A model generated the notes under the pieces. It had not been told where the DNA came from, did not search any database, and saw only the letters and a list, made by a program, of their open reading frames with translations. Below, one piece after another: positions 8,128-16,297 of a stretch of 51,803 nucleotides of DNA (positions are counted from its first letter, which is position 1; each line of letters begins with the position of its first letter). Location of the stretch: the NCBI GenBank assembly GCA_002709225.1, contig PAQH01000074.1, positions 1-51,803 of the forward strand, written 5' to 3'. Position numbers and translations under genes: made by a program. Source of the stretch: Planctomycetaceae bacterium (GTDB lineage Bacteria > Planctomycetota > Planctomycetia > Pirellulales > Pirellulaceae).

Positions 8128-9939
8128 ATGCAACGTTTACTTCTTGTCGTCGGTATTACCTCGTTCCTATGTGCCGCTGTTTTCCAGCTGGAAGCGCATA
8201 CGCTTTCTGACGCGGGCCGTCCCCGGGCAACAGTGGTGGTCGCTGCAGATGCGCCGGCCCCAGTCCGCCATGCAGCTGACGAATTGCGATACTTTCTATC
8301 GCGCGTCACCGGCGCAACTTTTTCGATTCGCCACAACGTATCTCCCGGTGGCATTAACCTGTTGGTTGGTCCCCAGGCGGCCCGACTTCGAGAGCCTGGT
8401 TTTTCGACCGAGGGGCTGGGCGAAGAGGGCATTGTCCTCCGCACGCTTGGTAATGATGTGATCCTGGCCGGAGGCGCACCGCGTGGAACACTTTATGCCG
8501 TATTCACATTTCTCGAAGACCATGTTGGCTGCCACTGGTGGCCCCCCGCCGCCAGCCACATCCCGCACCAGCCGAATCTCAAGGTTCCCGAACTGAACTT
8601 TCGGCATGTTCCCCGACTTGAATATCGCGACATGAGCTTTCTGCACACAGCCCAAGCCGACTTTTCTGTCCGCAACAAGCTCAATGGCCACCACCACAGG
8701 TTGTTCTACGACAACAGTTTCAACAACATTGGTCAGGACAGCTCGCGCGGTGGAAGAAAATACGCCTACATTCGCAGTGACAAGTGGGGCTCACACGGCT
8801 GGTGGACCTTGATCGAACCAGAGATCTATTTCAAGGCTCACCCGGAGTGGTTTGCTTTGATCAATGGGAAACGCACGCATGTTTCCCCGAAGTATCCGAT
8901 TTCGAATCTCTGTCTGACCAATGAATCTATGCGGGCCGAGTTAACCAAAAATGCCAGGCTGGCGCTGCGCTGGAATCCACACGCCACGGTCATTTCAATT
9001 GCCCAACCCGACGACGCCGGACCACCAAACCGGTGTCAATGCGCAAACTGTGCGGCTGTCGAACGGGCAGGGAACCCCTCAGACCTGGTAATCCGCTTCG
9101 TCAACGCGGTCGCGGCAGATCTGCACGCGCAGTTTCCTCACGTCGCGGTGAGTACGCTGGCCTACCACTACTCTCAAAAACCACCAAAACAGACGCGCCC
9201 GCATCCTAAGGTACTGGTGCGGTTGAGTAGCATTAAATGTTCATTCAGCCGGCCCGTGACAGACGAACGCAACTCCCGGTTCCGCGCAGATCTGGATGGC
9301 TGGTCCAAGATGTGTGACCGGCTGTATCTCTGGGACTACCCCATTAATTTTGGTCATCCGCTGCCGCACCCGAATCTCCGCGTGTATGCAACAAATCTGA
9401 GGTACTACACAGCACACAACGTCAAAGGGGTGTTTTGCGAGGCCGGAGCCTTTGCCGAACTTGCCGAACTGCGAGCCTGGCTGCTTGCCAAACTGATGTG
9501 GAACCCCAACGCGGAAACCGATCAGCTGATCGAAACATTTGCCCACGGCTATTACGGCCCGGCAGGTCCCCACATCGTGGACTACATCCAGCTGATTCAT
9601 AATGCGGTTGCGGTAACCGATGACTTTCTTGGCTTGGGTTCCAGGCCGGATGCAAAGTTTCTCTCCCTGGAAACGCTGATCGGTGGCTGGGCGCACGTAC
9701 AAGCTGCCGCAGCAGCGGTTGCGAGCGAGCCAGTTTTAGCACGACGAGTACAGCTTACCCGTCTGCCGATTATGTTTGTCTTTTTGCACCGTTGGAATGA
9801 ACTGCGAGACGCGGCGAACGATGCGGGCGTCCATTGGCCCATGGGGCCTTCCCAGCAAGGACTACATGCTGACATTGTCGCGCTCGCGCGAGTCTACGGT
9901 ATCAGGCTGAAAGGTATCCCCAGCCCGATACCTTTCTGA
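8128..9939 (+). CDS. Exported DUF4838 protein with GH67/GH20-type N-terminal domain
   Basis: The 603-residue product has a signal peptide (about residues 1-22). Residues 30-145 form the alpha/beta domain seen at the N-terminus of GH67 and GH20 enzymes (ATVVVAADAPAPVRHAADELRYFL, then LGNDVILAGG and GTLYAVFTFLEDHVGCHWW). A DUF4838 catalytic-like barrel follows, marked by YFKAHPEWFALINGKR, SNLCLTN and a CQCANC cysteine cluster near residue 305. A related protein on the opposite strand (13503-15722) carries CHCATC at the equivalent place. I chose ATG 8128 over an upstream in-frame GTG at 8101 because it gives a clean signal peptide. DUF4838 proteins are thought to be glycan-active, but no substrate is established. 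Confidence 0.8.
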   Translation: MQRLLLVVGITSFLCAAVFQLEAHTLSDAGRPRATVVVAADAPAPVRHAADELRYFLSRVTGATFSIRHNVSPGGINLLVGPQAARLREPGFSTEGLGEEGIVLRTLGNDVILAGGAPRGTLYAVFTFLEDHVGCHWWPPAASHIPHQPNLKVPELNFRHVPRLEYRDMSFLHTAQADFSVRNKLNGHHHRLFYDNSFNNIGQDSSRGGRKYAYIRSDKWGSHGWWTLIEPEIYFKAHPEWFALINGKRTHVSPKYPISNLCLTNESMRAELTKNARLALRWNPHATVISIAQPDDAGPPNRCQCANCAAVERAGNPSDLVIRFVNAVAADLHAQFPHVAVSTLAYHYSQKPPKQTRPHPKVLVRLSSIKCSFSRPVTDERNSRFRADLDGWSKMCDRLYLWDYPINFGHPLPHPNLRVYATNLRYYTAHNVKGVFCEAGAFAELAELRAWLLAKLMWNPNAETDQLIETFAHGYYGPAGPHIVDYIQLIHNAVAVTDDFLGLGSRPDAKFLSLETLIGGWAHVQAAAAAVASEPVLARRVQLTRLPIMFVFLHRWNELRDAANDAGVHWPMGPSQQGLHADIVALARVYGIRLKGIPSPIPF

Positions 9940-10192
9940 TCCTGGTAATTCGACAATCCCAACAGACACGGTCATGAGAGTTTGTTGCCTGGCTCAATTT
10001 CACAGGCCAAAGCTCGTCAACCGCTCGCATCTACCACCGGGTTCGCATGACGTCTACTGGGCGCGATCAACTACGCCTGAACACGCAAACACCGCTAACG
10101 TGAACGAAGTAATTCGCCCTGGCGTTTCCTGGCAGTCACGGCGCACGCCAACGATACGAATATTCCCAAGAGCATTATTTAATAGGTGTCCA

Positions 10193-12502
10193 ATGGGTCT
10201 TCAACATCAACGTTTCCTTGATCGGGTTATGACTGACTGGAAGATCGCAGCCGTGCTGCTGGCTACGATCACACCTGTGCCAACACTGGCTCAGGACAAA
10301 GTCACGGCGAAAGGTGTTGTATTTCACGACCAAAATCGAAATGGCAAACGTGAACAAAATGAACCGGCGCTGGCAGACATTCCCGTGTCGAATGGATGTG
10401 ACGTCGTCCTGACCGACCGCAACGGCCACTATGCGCTGACAATCGACAATCAAGACGCGGTTGTGTTTGTCATCAAGCCTCGTGGATATCGACCGCCGTT
10501 GAATCATCACAACCTCCCCCAATTCCATTACGTTCACAGACCGACAGGCTCACCTCCGGGATTGAAGTACCGAGGAGTCACGCCGACGGGACCTTTACCA
10601 ATTTCAGTCGATTTCCCGCTTTACAAGCAAAACGAATCCGATGAATTCAAGGTTGTGATTTTCGGAGATCCTCAACCCAACAATCTCAGCGACATTGACC
10701 ATATGGCCAATGATGTGATTAGTGAGCGGATCGGAACAGGCGCCACGTTCGGCATGGCACTGGGCGACTTGATGGCTGACAAACTTGATCTTTACGAACC
10801 GTACAACCGAGTCATGTCGCAACTTGGTATCCCTCTGTGGAACGTGTCGGGAAACCACGATCTCAACATGGACGTGCCCAACGACGCACTGTCAAATGAA
10901 ACGTGGAAACGGGTTTTCGGCCCGACCACTTACAGCTTTGACTTTGGTTCAGTCCACTTTATCGTGCTCGACAATATCCTCTGGAACGGCAACTCCTACA
11001 GCGTGGGATTTGACAAACGAACGCTCACGTTTGTCGAGAACGACCTCAAGCACGTGCCCGAAGAGAAACTCGTCGTGATTGCCATGCACGCTCCCCTGTT
11101 CACAGTAAACAGCAAAGACCTGCTCGTTCTACTGAAAAACCGACCGCATACCCTTTCGTTTTCAGGGCATCACCATGACATCGAGCAACGGTTCATGGGT
11201 AGCCAAGCGGGCTGGCCCAATCCGGGAAGACATCATCACATCAACGCGGGAGCCATCTGCGGCATCCACTGGCTCGGCCAAACAGACGAATTCGGAATCC
11301 CACATGCAATGACCCATTGTGGCTCACCGAACGGCTACCCTGTGGTTACTTTCAACGGCAATCAATACTCGATCCGATTTCACGCACCGCGGCGATCGCC
11401 AAACGATCAAATGCACTTATTCGTCCCCAACGAAATCCTGTTGGGAAAGGCTCGTGACACAACTGTGCTGGCAAACATCTACTGGGGAACAGAAAAGTCC
11501 AATGTGACATTCCGTGTCAATCATAGTGATTGGCGCCCCATGACACACAGCCCTCAACAAGATCCCTACCTGAAGAAAGTCATTGCGCCCGGACACCCCC
11601 TCTCCATTGTACAGCACATGTGGTCGGCACAACTGCCCGCAGACTTACCTGCCGGTGGTCATACCGTCGAAGTTCGAACGGTCGATATGTATGGTCAGAC
11701 GTTCTTCGGCCGCAGGATCCTTCGGGTTATTACCTCAGAACAGCTTGCCGCCCGCGAACATGCGAAACGCAACGCAACACGAACGAGCGGCACGAGTTTC
11801 TGGCAAGGCGAGAGTGGTCCTTGGACAACAAGCGATAGCTGGTCAGCGGATCCGGCAGGTCGGTCGGTGTTCTTGCATGGCGCGTCGCTTGTCACCTTGC
11901 GCAACAAAGTCACGATCGACCGGTTTCAACTTGCCCAAAGTGCGACACTTGTGATTGGAACAAACGGCTCCTTGACATCCACTGCCCAATCGAATTATGT
12001 CGGCTCCGGCTATTTGCAAGACGCGCATGGTGGTGGTCATCTCAAGATCGCTGGCACTGGCCGCTTGAGCACTCACTCCTCCATCTCTTTGGGTGACCGC
12101 GACGCAGCGTCAGGCAAGCTGACCCTGCTCGACAGCAGCTGGACCAGTGTGGGCGACGGTCTTTATGTGGGAGTGAGGAGCGACGCTCGGGTCATCATGG
12201 ACAATGAGGCCACGTGCGTGGTTGACGGCCCCGTGCAATTAGGTTGGGGCGCCGACCTGGGTTTCCACCCATCCTCTATTGTTGAGATGCGAGGAGGCCG
12301 TTTGGAAGCAAAGACCCTTATCGCGACAAAACACTGTCAACCTGTGTTTCTGTTTTCCGGGGGGCACATCGTGTTGCAAGGAGATCAGCGCGCTCTAGTT
12401 AAGCAAGCGTGGTTCTGGACCCCCCGTCACAAGAGACTCGACGTTCAGTTTGATGCAAAGCTCAACCGCACGAGTTTTGCCTATGCCGTGCCTAAGAAGT
12501 AG
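10193..12502 (+). CDS. Exported calcineurin-like metallophosphoesterase with beta-solenoid-like C-terminal tail
   Basis: After a hydrophobic export signal (to about residue 34, TLAQ) come a Metallophos_N-type beta domain (41-145, beginning GVVFHDQNRNGKREQNE) and a calcineurin-like core with all dimetal motifs: GDPQ 158-161, GDL 191-193, GNHD 220-223, MHAP 298-301 and GHHH 325-328. A Metallophos_C-type domain runs to about 520. Residues 530-769 are Gly/Thr/Ser-rich short strands (WQGESGPWTTSDSW onwards), like beta-solenoid passenger regions of surface proteins; no PEP-CTERM or LPXTG anchor follows. ATG 10193 has AGGTG six bases upstream; ATG 10229 would give a shorter signal peptide and is a real alternative. 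The likely role is extracellular phosphomonoester or phosphodiester hydrolysis. Confidence 0.85.
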   Translation: MGLQHQRFLDRVMTDWKIAAVLLATITPVPTLAQDKVTAKGVVFHDQNRNGKREQNEPALADIPVSNGCDVVLTDRNGHYALTIDNQDAVVFVIKPRGYRPPLNHHNLPQFHYVHRPTGSPPGLKYRGVTPTGPLPISVDFPLYKQNESDEFKVVIFGDPQPNNLSDIDHMANDVISERIGTGATFGMALGDLMADKLDLYEPYNRVMSQLGIPLWNVSGNHDLNMDVPNDALSNETWKRVFGPTTYSFDFGSVHFIVLDNILWNGNSYSVGFDKRTLTFVENDLKHVPEEKLVVIAMHAPLFTVNSKDLLVLLKNRPHTLSFSGHHHDIEQRFMGSQAGWPNPGRHHHINAGAICGIHWLGQTDEFGIPHAMTHCGSPNGYPVVTFNGNQYSIRFHAPRRSPNDQMHLFVPNEILLGKARDTTVLANIYWGTEKSNVTFRVNHSDWRPMTHSPQQDPYLKKVIAPGHPLSIVQHMWSAQLPADLPAGGHTVEVRTVDMYGQTFFGRRILRVITSEQLAAREHAKRNATRTSGTSFWQGESGPWTTSDSWSADPAGRSVFLHGASLVTLRNKVTIDRFQLAQSATLVIGTNGSLTSTAQSNYVGSGYLQDAHGGGHLKIAGTGRLSTHSSISLGDRDAASGKLTLLDSSWTSVGDGLYVGVRSDARVIMDNEATCVVDGPVQLGWGADLGFHPSSIVEMRGGRLEAKTLIATKHCQPVFLFSGGHIVLQGDQRALVKQAWFWTPRHKRLDVQFDAKLNRTSFAYAVPKK

Positions 12503-12510
12503 GCACGGCA
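12484..12510 (+). terminator. Perfect 11-bp inverted repeat spanning the stop codon of the metallophosphoesterase gene
   Basis: TGCCGTGCCTA (12484-12494) and TAGGCACGGCA (12500-12510) pair perfectly around a five-base loop AGAAG. The TAG stop (12500-12502) is the first codon of the right arm, so the last codons form the hairpin. There is no T-run, so intrinsic termination is uncertain; mRNA 3'-end protection is another possible role. Confidence 0.5.
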
Positions 12511-12796
12511 ATCGCCGTTCAGCGACAGCATTTTCGCCACCAAGAGCTACAGATCTTCAGGGCAGCCACGACAACCATAGGCATCTCCGAGTGAGTGTAG
12601 CCTTAGTTTTCACTGCGTCGACGCTCCGCTTCGGTTGGCGCATCCAGGTGACAGCAATATTCCGGCTGACGCCAATCTTCAGGCTGACGCCGCGGATGCT
12701 TCAAGGGTCCGATAGCCGATTGACTCTTGACGGAACAAACATGAGATGGAACCCTCGTAGGCAAGCAACACCAGATCTTATTTCGAGGAAGATGTT
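12503..12796. other. Intergenic region with a short tandem repeat, 294 bp
   Basis: It lies between the metallophosphoesterase stop and the GH2 relic. The only structure noted is an imperfect tandem repeat at about 12658-12691, in which TTC-GGCTGACGCC occurs twice 17 bases apart. No gene is supported. Confidence 0.4.
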
Positions 12797-13404
12797 ATGA
12801 GTCGGCGCTCCCTTGTTTTCTTGCTCGTCCTTGGCGTTGCTTCTGGCTCAGTTTCACACACCACAGGCGTGGACCACCTCGCGCCTGTCACCTCACCCAC
12901 CCCCATCATTTCCCTTGACGGGGACGACCGGCTACCGATCCCGATGATATAGGTCAGCAACAGCAGTGATGGAAGAGGCCTCGGGCGGATGCCACAACAA
13001 CGAAAGTACCCTGGATCATTCAGGATGCCTTTCCGGAGTATCACGGTGTCGTCTGGTACTGGCATAACTTTGTCATACCCGAAAACAAGCGTCGTGGTGG
13101 ACGCTATCTGTTGCGTTACGGGGTGCGGGACCTGGACAAACCCGTGGCTGACATACCGGTGGACTTTGGCAAGACGCGGGACGCGATTGGCTACCGTCGA
13201 ATCCACAGGGCCGGCAGCGACCGGAACCGCACCCGCGTCAACCGTAGTGTTGTGTGTGGGAAGTTGATGTCCGCTCCTGCACTTCGGCAACGCCTTTTGC
13301 AGTTTGGCAATTTCGCCGCCGGTGACTTGGGTACCGGTGTTCCTGAACGGCCGCGGGCTCGTAAGTCACTTGCGGTGCCATGGCTAGGTGGACATGTGCT
13401 GTGA
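12797..13404 (+). pseudogene. Decayed glycoside hydrolase family 2 gene (signal peptide and sugar-binding domain remnant)
   Basis: ATG 12797, preceded by GAGGAAG, opens a signal peptide (MSRRSLVFLLVLGVASGSVS) that runs to ISLDGDD. The frame then shifts by one at about 12923-12931 and continues as ATDPDDIGQQQQ, meets TGA at 12967-12969 where a Trp codon is expected, and goes on as WKRPRADATTTKVPWIIQDAFP followed by EYHGVVWYWHNF and GGRYLLRYGVRDL. That last stretch is the N-terminal jelly-roll sugar-binding domain of GH2 beta-galactosidase/glucuronidase-type proteins. After about residue 110 the similarity fades and the frame closes at 13402-13404, so the TIM-barrel catalytic domain is missing. 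Three lesions (frameshift, nonsense codon, 3' loss) make this a pseudogene. It sits between two DUF4838 genes. Confidence 0.8.
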
Positions 13405-13502
13405 AACACGTTCGAACCGTGCCTGGTTAACTTGATTCGTCATCAAACAGCTAGATGATTTAGCTGGTGGCGATCTGTCCCTCTTTCTTGAACAGCGGTC
13501 AA

Positions 13503-15722
13503 TCATTCAACCTTCACAGAGAGTGTCGAGACTCGAGCTCTGGTGTTGGCTCCTGGCGCGAAGTACACGCCGAGGACAAAGTCCCGTCGTCCTGCCACAC
13601 GTTTCGTGAGGTCCAATTGGTGATTCTGCCATTGATTGGAGTCCACTCGCTCGACGGTTGTCCATGTTCGCCCGCGGTCGAACGACAATCGCCACTCCCA
13701 CCAACCTGCGGATTCCGCGTTGTCGTAACCGAAAGCAGTTACCCGACAGTGCTCGATCGGTTTACTATGGCGAATGTACCATGCGGCCACTCTTCCAGTT
13801 CCGTAGATGTAACCGTCGTCAACACTGTTTGACCAGCCAAGCCCGTCCGACTGAACCATGCGGGCGAAGCTTACAAACTTCCGGCCAAAACTGTCACCGC
13901 GGAAATCTCCTTCCCAGGGATCGATGGTTTTCTCACCAAGAGCGATTGAAGGTCCCTCCAGCATCGACTTAAGCATCGGCGCACTGCTCCAGTAGCGAGC
14001 CAGATCATAGTTTCGAATACGCGCGTTGACGGCAGCGGCTTTTTCGTATGCCGCCTTTGCTGATTTCGCTGTCGGCACATCTCCGGTCGCGTCGAACACC
14101 GCTTTGGCGGAAACCAGATCTGCGGTGGCCAGTTGCAGGTCCATGGCGTCGATGGAACGTTGTACCTGAAACCGTTGCGAATCCGTGCCTGTCTTCACTC
14201 GCGCCGTCTCAAGAACTCGCCTGGCCCTGGCGAGGCGATTACGCGGGAAAAGCCGTGGAATTTCGTCCAGACCACCTCGTGCGCGAAGTGACAAATCACT
14301 TTCGGCTTCGCGGAGGACTGAGAAATAAGCACGCATCTCACTTGCCGCCGGGCCGTACAGACCGCGGAAGTAGGCGTCCTCGAGTAAATCCGGGTCCTGC
14401 TCTGGGCGCCAGGCCAGTTCCGCCAGCAGGTACCAGCCGATCTCGCAGCCTTCCGCACGATACTCCAGTTCTGCATTGAAGCCGCTGAAGTGCCGTCGCG
14501 AGAGATAGGGGATATCTGCAGCGACTGCTGGCCACATCGGCCAGGGAGCCCACCAGCGACAATAGTACTCTCGTATGAATAGCTGCTCGGACACCGCGCT
14601 CCAACCGTTAACGTAACTGTTAAAGGTTTCGTTGGCGGAAGAATTTAGGTCGGCAATACCGCGCAAGTGGTCAAAAACATAGTGAGCGAGGACGACAAGG
14701 ACATTGTCGGCCGGGTCCGAGTACGTTGGGGCAGCGACGCATCCGGCGTAAGCGTAAAACGCCAGCCACCGATGCGGATACTGCTGCTTGACTTGATTTG
14801 CAACGGCATTCACAAAAGTCACAACCCTGTCTGCCTTGCCGTGTTCCGTACCTCGATCCTTCGGCGGATCCAACGCCTCGCATGTCGCGCAGTGGCACCA
14901 TCCGGCACCGTCATTCGGAGAAAGAGAGAATGACTTCAAATCAGGGTTAGCGTCAAAGGTCGCAACGGCGGCTTTCGCAAAAAGATCGATGACTTGTTCA
15001 TTCGTTGTGCATAGCTGGCCATCTGGAACGCGCCGTCCATCACGTAATGGAAAAAACTCGGGGTGTTCGGCGAAGAAAACTGTCGCGGGAACGACATAAG
15101 CGAAGTTGTGGGCGAAATGAACCGGAGCGCCACCCATCCTGTTGCGACGTTTCCAATCAGCCAGTTCTGCGACGCACGCGGCGGCATCCAGTGGCGCGGA
15201 AGTTCTCACGGTTCCCAAACCTGAATACCACAGGTCTCGGTGGATGTAGGCTGGCTTTTCCCGTTGATTCCAATTGCCCAGACCAAGCTTATCGACCGTT
15301 GGAATGAGATCTCCGTGCGGGCCTGGCATAAACCAGCGACAGCCGAGCTCGCGCAGCCAGCCATAGACGGCGTTGGAGTGCCCCTCCTCGCACCACCCGC
15401 AGAGTAAAAGAGTCTGGTCATCCAGGGAGTGGATTAGATAACCGTCAAAGCCGAGACGTCGTTTCGTAAGTTCGGTCCGTACAGCAGCTGGCGCAAACTC
15501 ATCCCCCAACAGAATCGCTGGTCCGTCCGGGCGCTCCGGCGCGTGCACCACAGTCGGGCGAGAACCTGTCATCCGACGGAGCGTCTCCGCCAAGTCGCGA
15601 GCTGCCGTAAATCGTCCGTCCGAGCAAACCTCGGGGATGACAATGGTCATTTCGGAAGCACTTGCGAGCGGAAGAAGTCCAGCGAAGTGAACGACGATCA
15701 GTGGCGTCATCAGGTATCGCAT
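13503..15722 (-). CDS. Exported DUF4838 protein, larger paralogue
   Basis: The 739-residue protein has a signal peptide (MRYLMTPLIVVHFAGLLPLASASE), a GH67/GH20-type N-terminal alpha/beta domain (AARDLAETLRRMTGSRPTVV, YGWLRELGCRWFMPG), a DUF4838 core (VFFAEHPEFFPLRDGRR, LCTTNEQV, LSPNDGAGWCHCATC), an alpha-helical region at about 480-600 and a C-terminal beta-sandwich ending in SVKVE. The C-terminal WRLSFDRGRTWTTV segment resembles an Asp box. In-frame ATGs at 15785 and further upstream exist, but ATG 15722 gives the cleanest signal peptide; no start has a strong Shine-Dalgarno. It points toward the GH2 relic and the first DUF4838 gene, so the two DUF4838 genes bracket the metallophosphoesterase. 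Glycan-directed function is inferred from the fold. Confidence 0.8.
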   Translation of the reverse strand: MRYLMTPLIVVHFAGLLPLASASEMTIVIPEVCSDGRFTAARDLAETLRRMTGSRPTVVHAPERPDGPAILLGDEFAPAAVRTELTKRRLGFDGYLIHSLDDQTLLLCGWCEEGHSNAVYGWLRELGCRWFMPGPHGDLIPTVDKLGLGNWNQREKPAYIHRDLWYSGLGTVRTSAPLDAAACVAELADWKRRNRMGGAPVHFAHNFAYVVPATVFFAEHPEFFPLRDGRRVPDGQLCTTNEQVIDLFAKAAVATFDANPDLKSFSLSPNDGAGWCHCATCEALDPPKDRGTEHGKADRVVTFVNAVANQVKQQYPHRWLAFYAYAGCVAAPTYSDPADNVLVVLAHYVFDHLRGIADLNSSANETFNSYVNGWSAVSEQLFIREYYCRWWAPWPMWPAVAADIPYLSRRHFSGFNAELEYRAEGCEIGWYLLAELAWRPEQDPDLLEDAYFRGLYGPAASEMRAYFSVLREAESDLSLRARGGLDEIPRLFPRNRLARARRVLETARVKTGTDSQRFQVQRSIDAMDLQLATADLVSAKAVFDATGDVPTAKSAKAAYEKAAAVNARIRNYDLARYWSSAPMLKSMLEGPSIALGEKTIDPWEGDFRGDSFGRKFVSFARMVQSDGLGWSNSVDDGYIYGTGRVAAWYIRHSKPIEHCRVTAFGYDNAESAGWWEWRLSFDRGRTWTTVERVDSNQWQNHQLDLTKRVAGRRDFVLGVYFAPGANTRARVSTLSVKVE

Positions 15723-16297
15723 AGAGAGCTGATTTCCGATTAAGGGCCAGGATACAAGACAACCCAGGCATGAATTGACCATCATCGTAACACGGCGTTC
15801 CCGCACCCGCGCCCCTGCGGCGCGGGGTCCGACCAGTTACCAGATCCGTACCAGCAGGTGCCGACTCAAATCCTAGGGCACGTCTGAGATCGACCCATCG
15901 AGCTCGTCGGATCGCTTGCCCCGGGCCGCCAACAAACCTAGCAGGATAGTTTGGCGACGGTCAAACTCGACCGACGGATGGGGCTAGCAGCGCGATGAAG
16001 CTTCCCGAGTCGACATCAGTCCATCCCACTGGGGAGCAGCTTCCACCCGGAAACGTGCGACGACGGTCACTACCACTGACGATTTATTGGTCGCGCCGAA
16101 CACCGAGCAGAAAACGCCTAAACAAATACTAAAGGGCGGGGCACACACAGCCCCTCGGCATTCGACCCTTTGAGAAGTCACCAAAACCCACACGAAACTA
16201 GGGCCCTTCGGAACGGCAGCCCCGCCAAAACGCCACTTTGCTCCGTGCCTTGCCTTCCGCTCAACAGGGAGCTCCCCTGCTGGCTCGTCAAGATCAC
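15723..16297. other. Intergenic region, 575 bp
   Basis: It lies between the start of the DUF4838 gene and the end of the DUF1501 gene, both on the minus strand. I see no convincing ORF, RNA or strong hairpin; it should hold the DUF4838 promoter. Confidence 0.4.

Noticed and set aside
12967..12969. TGA as a selenocysteine codon in the GH2 relic
   Set aside because: The position normally holds Trp, no SECIS-like hairpin follows directly, and a frameshift and 3' loss already show the gene is dead.
13509..13545. Asp-box-like end of the minus-strand DUF4838 protein as a separate sialidase
   Set aside because: Only one such motif occurs (near 13650) and it belongs to the C-terminal beta-sandwich of the DUF4838 protein.
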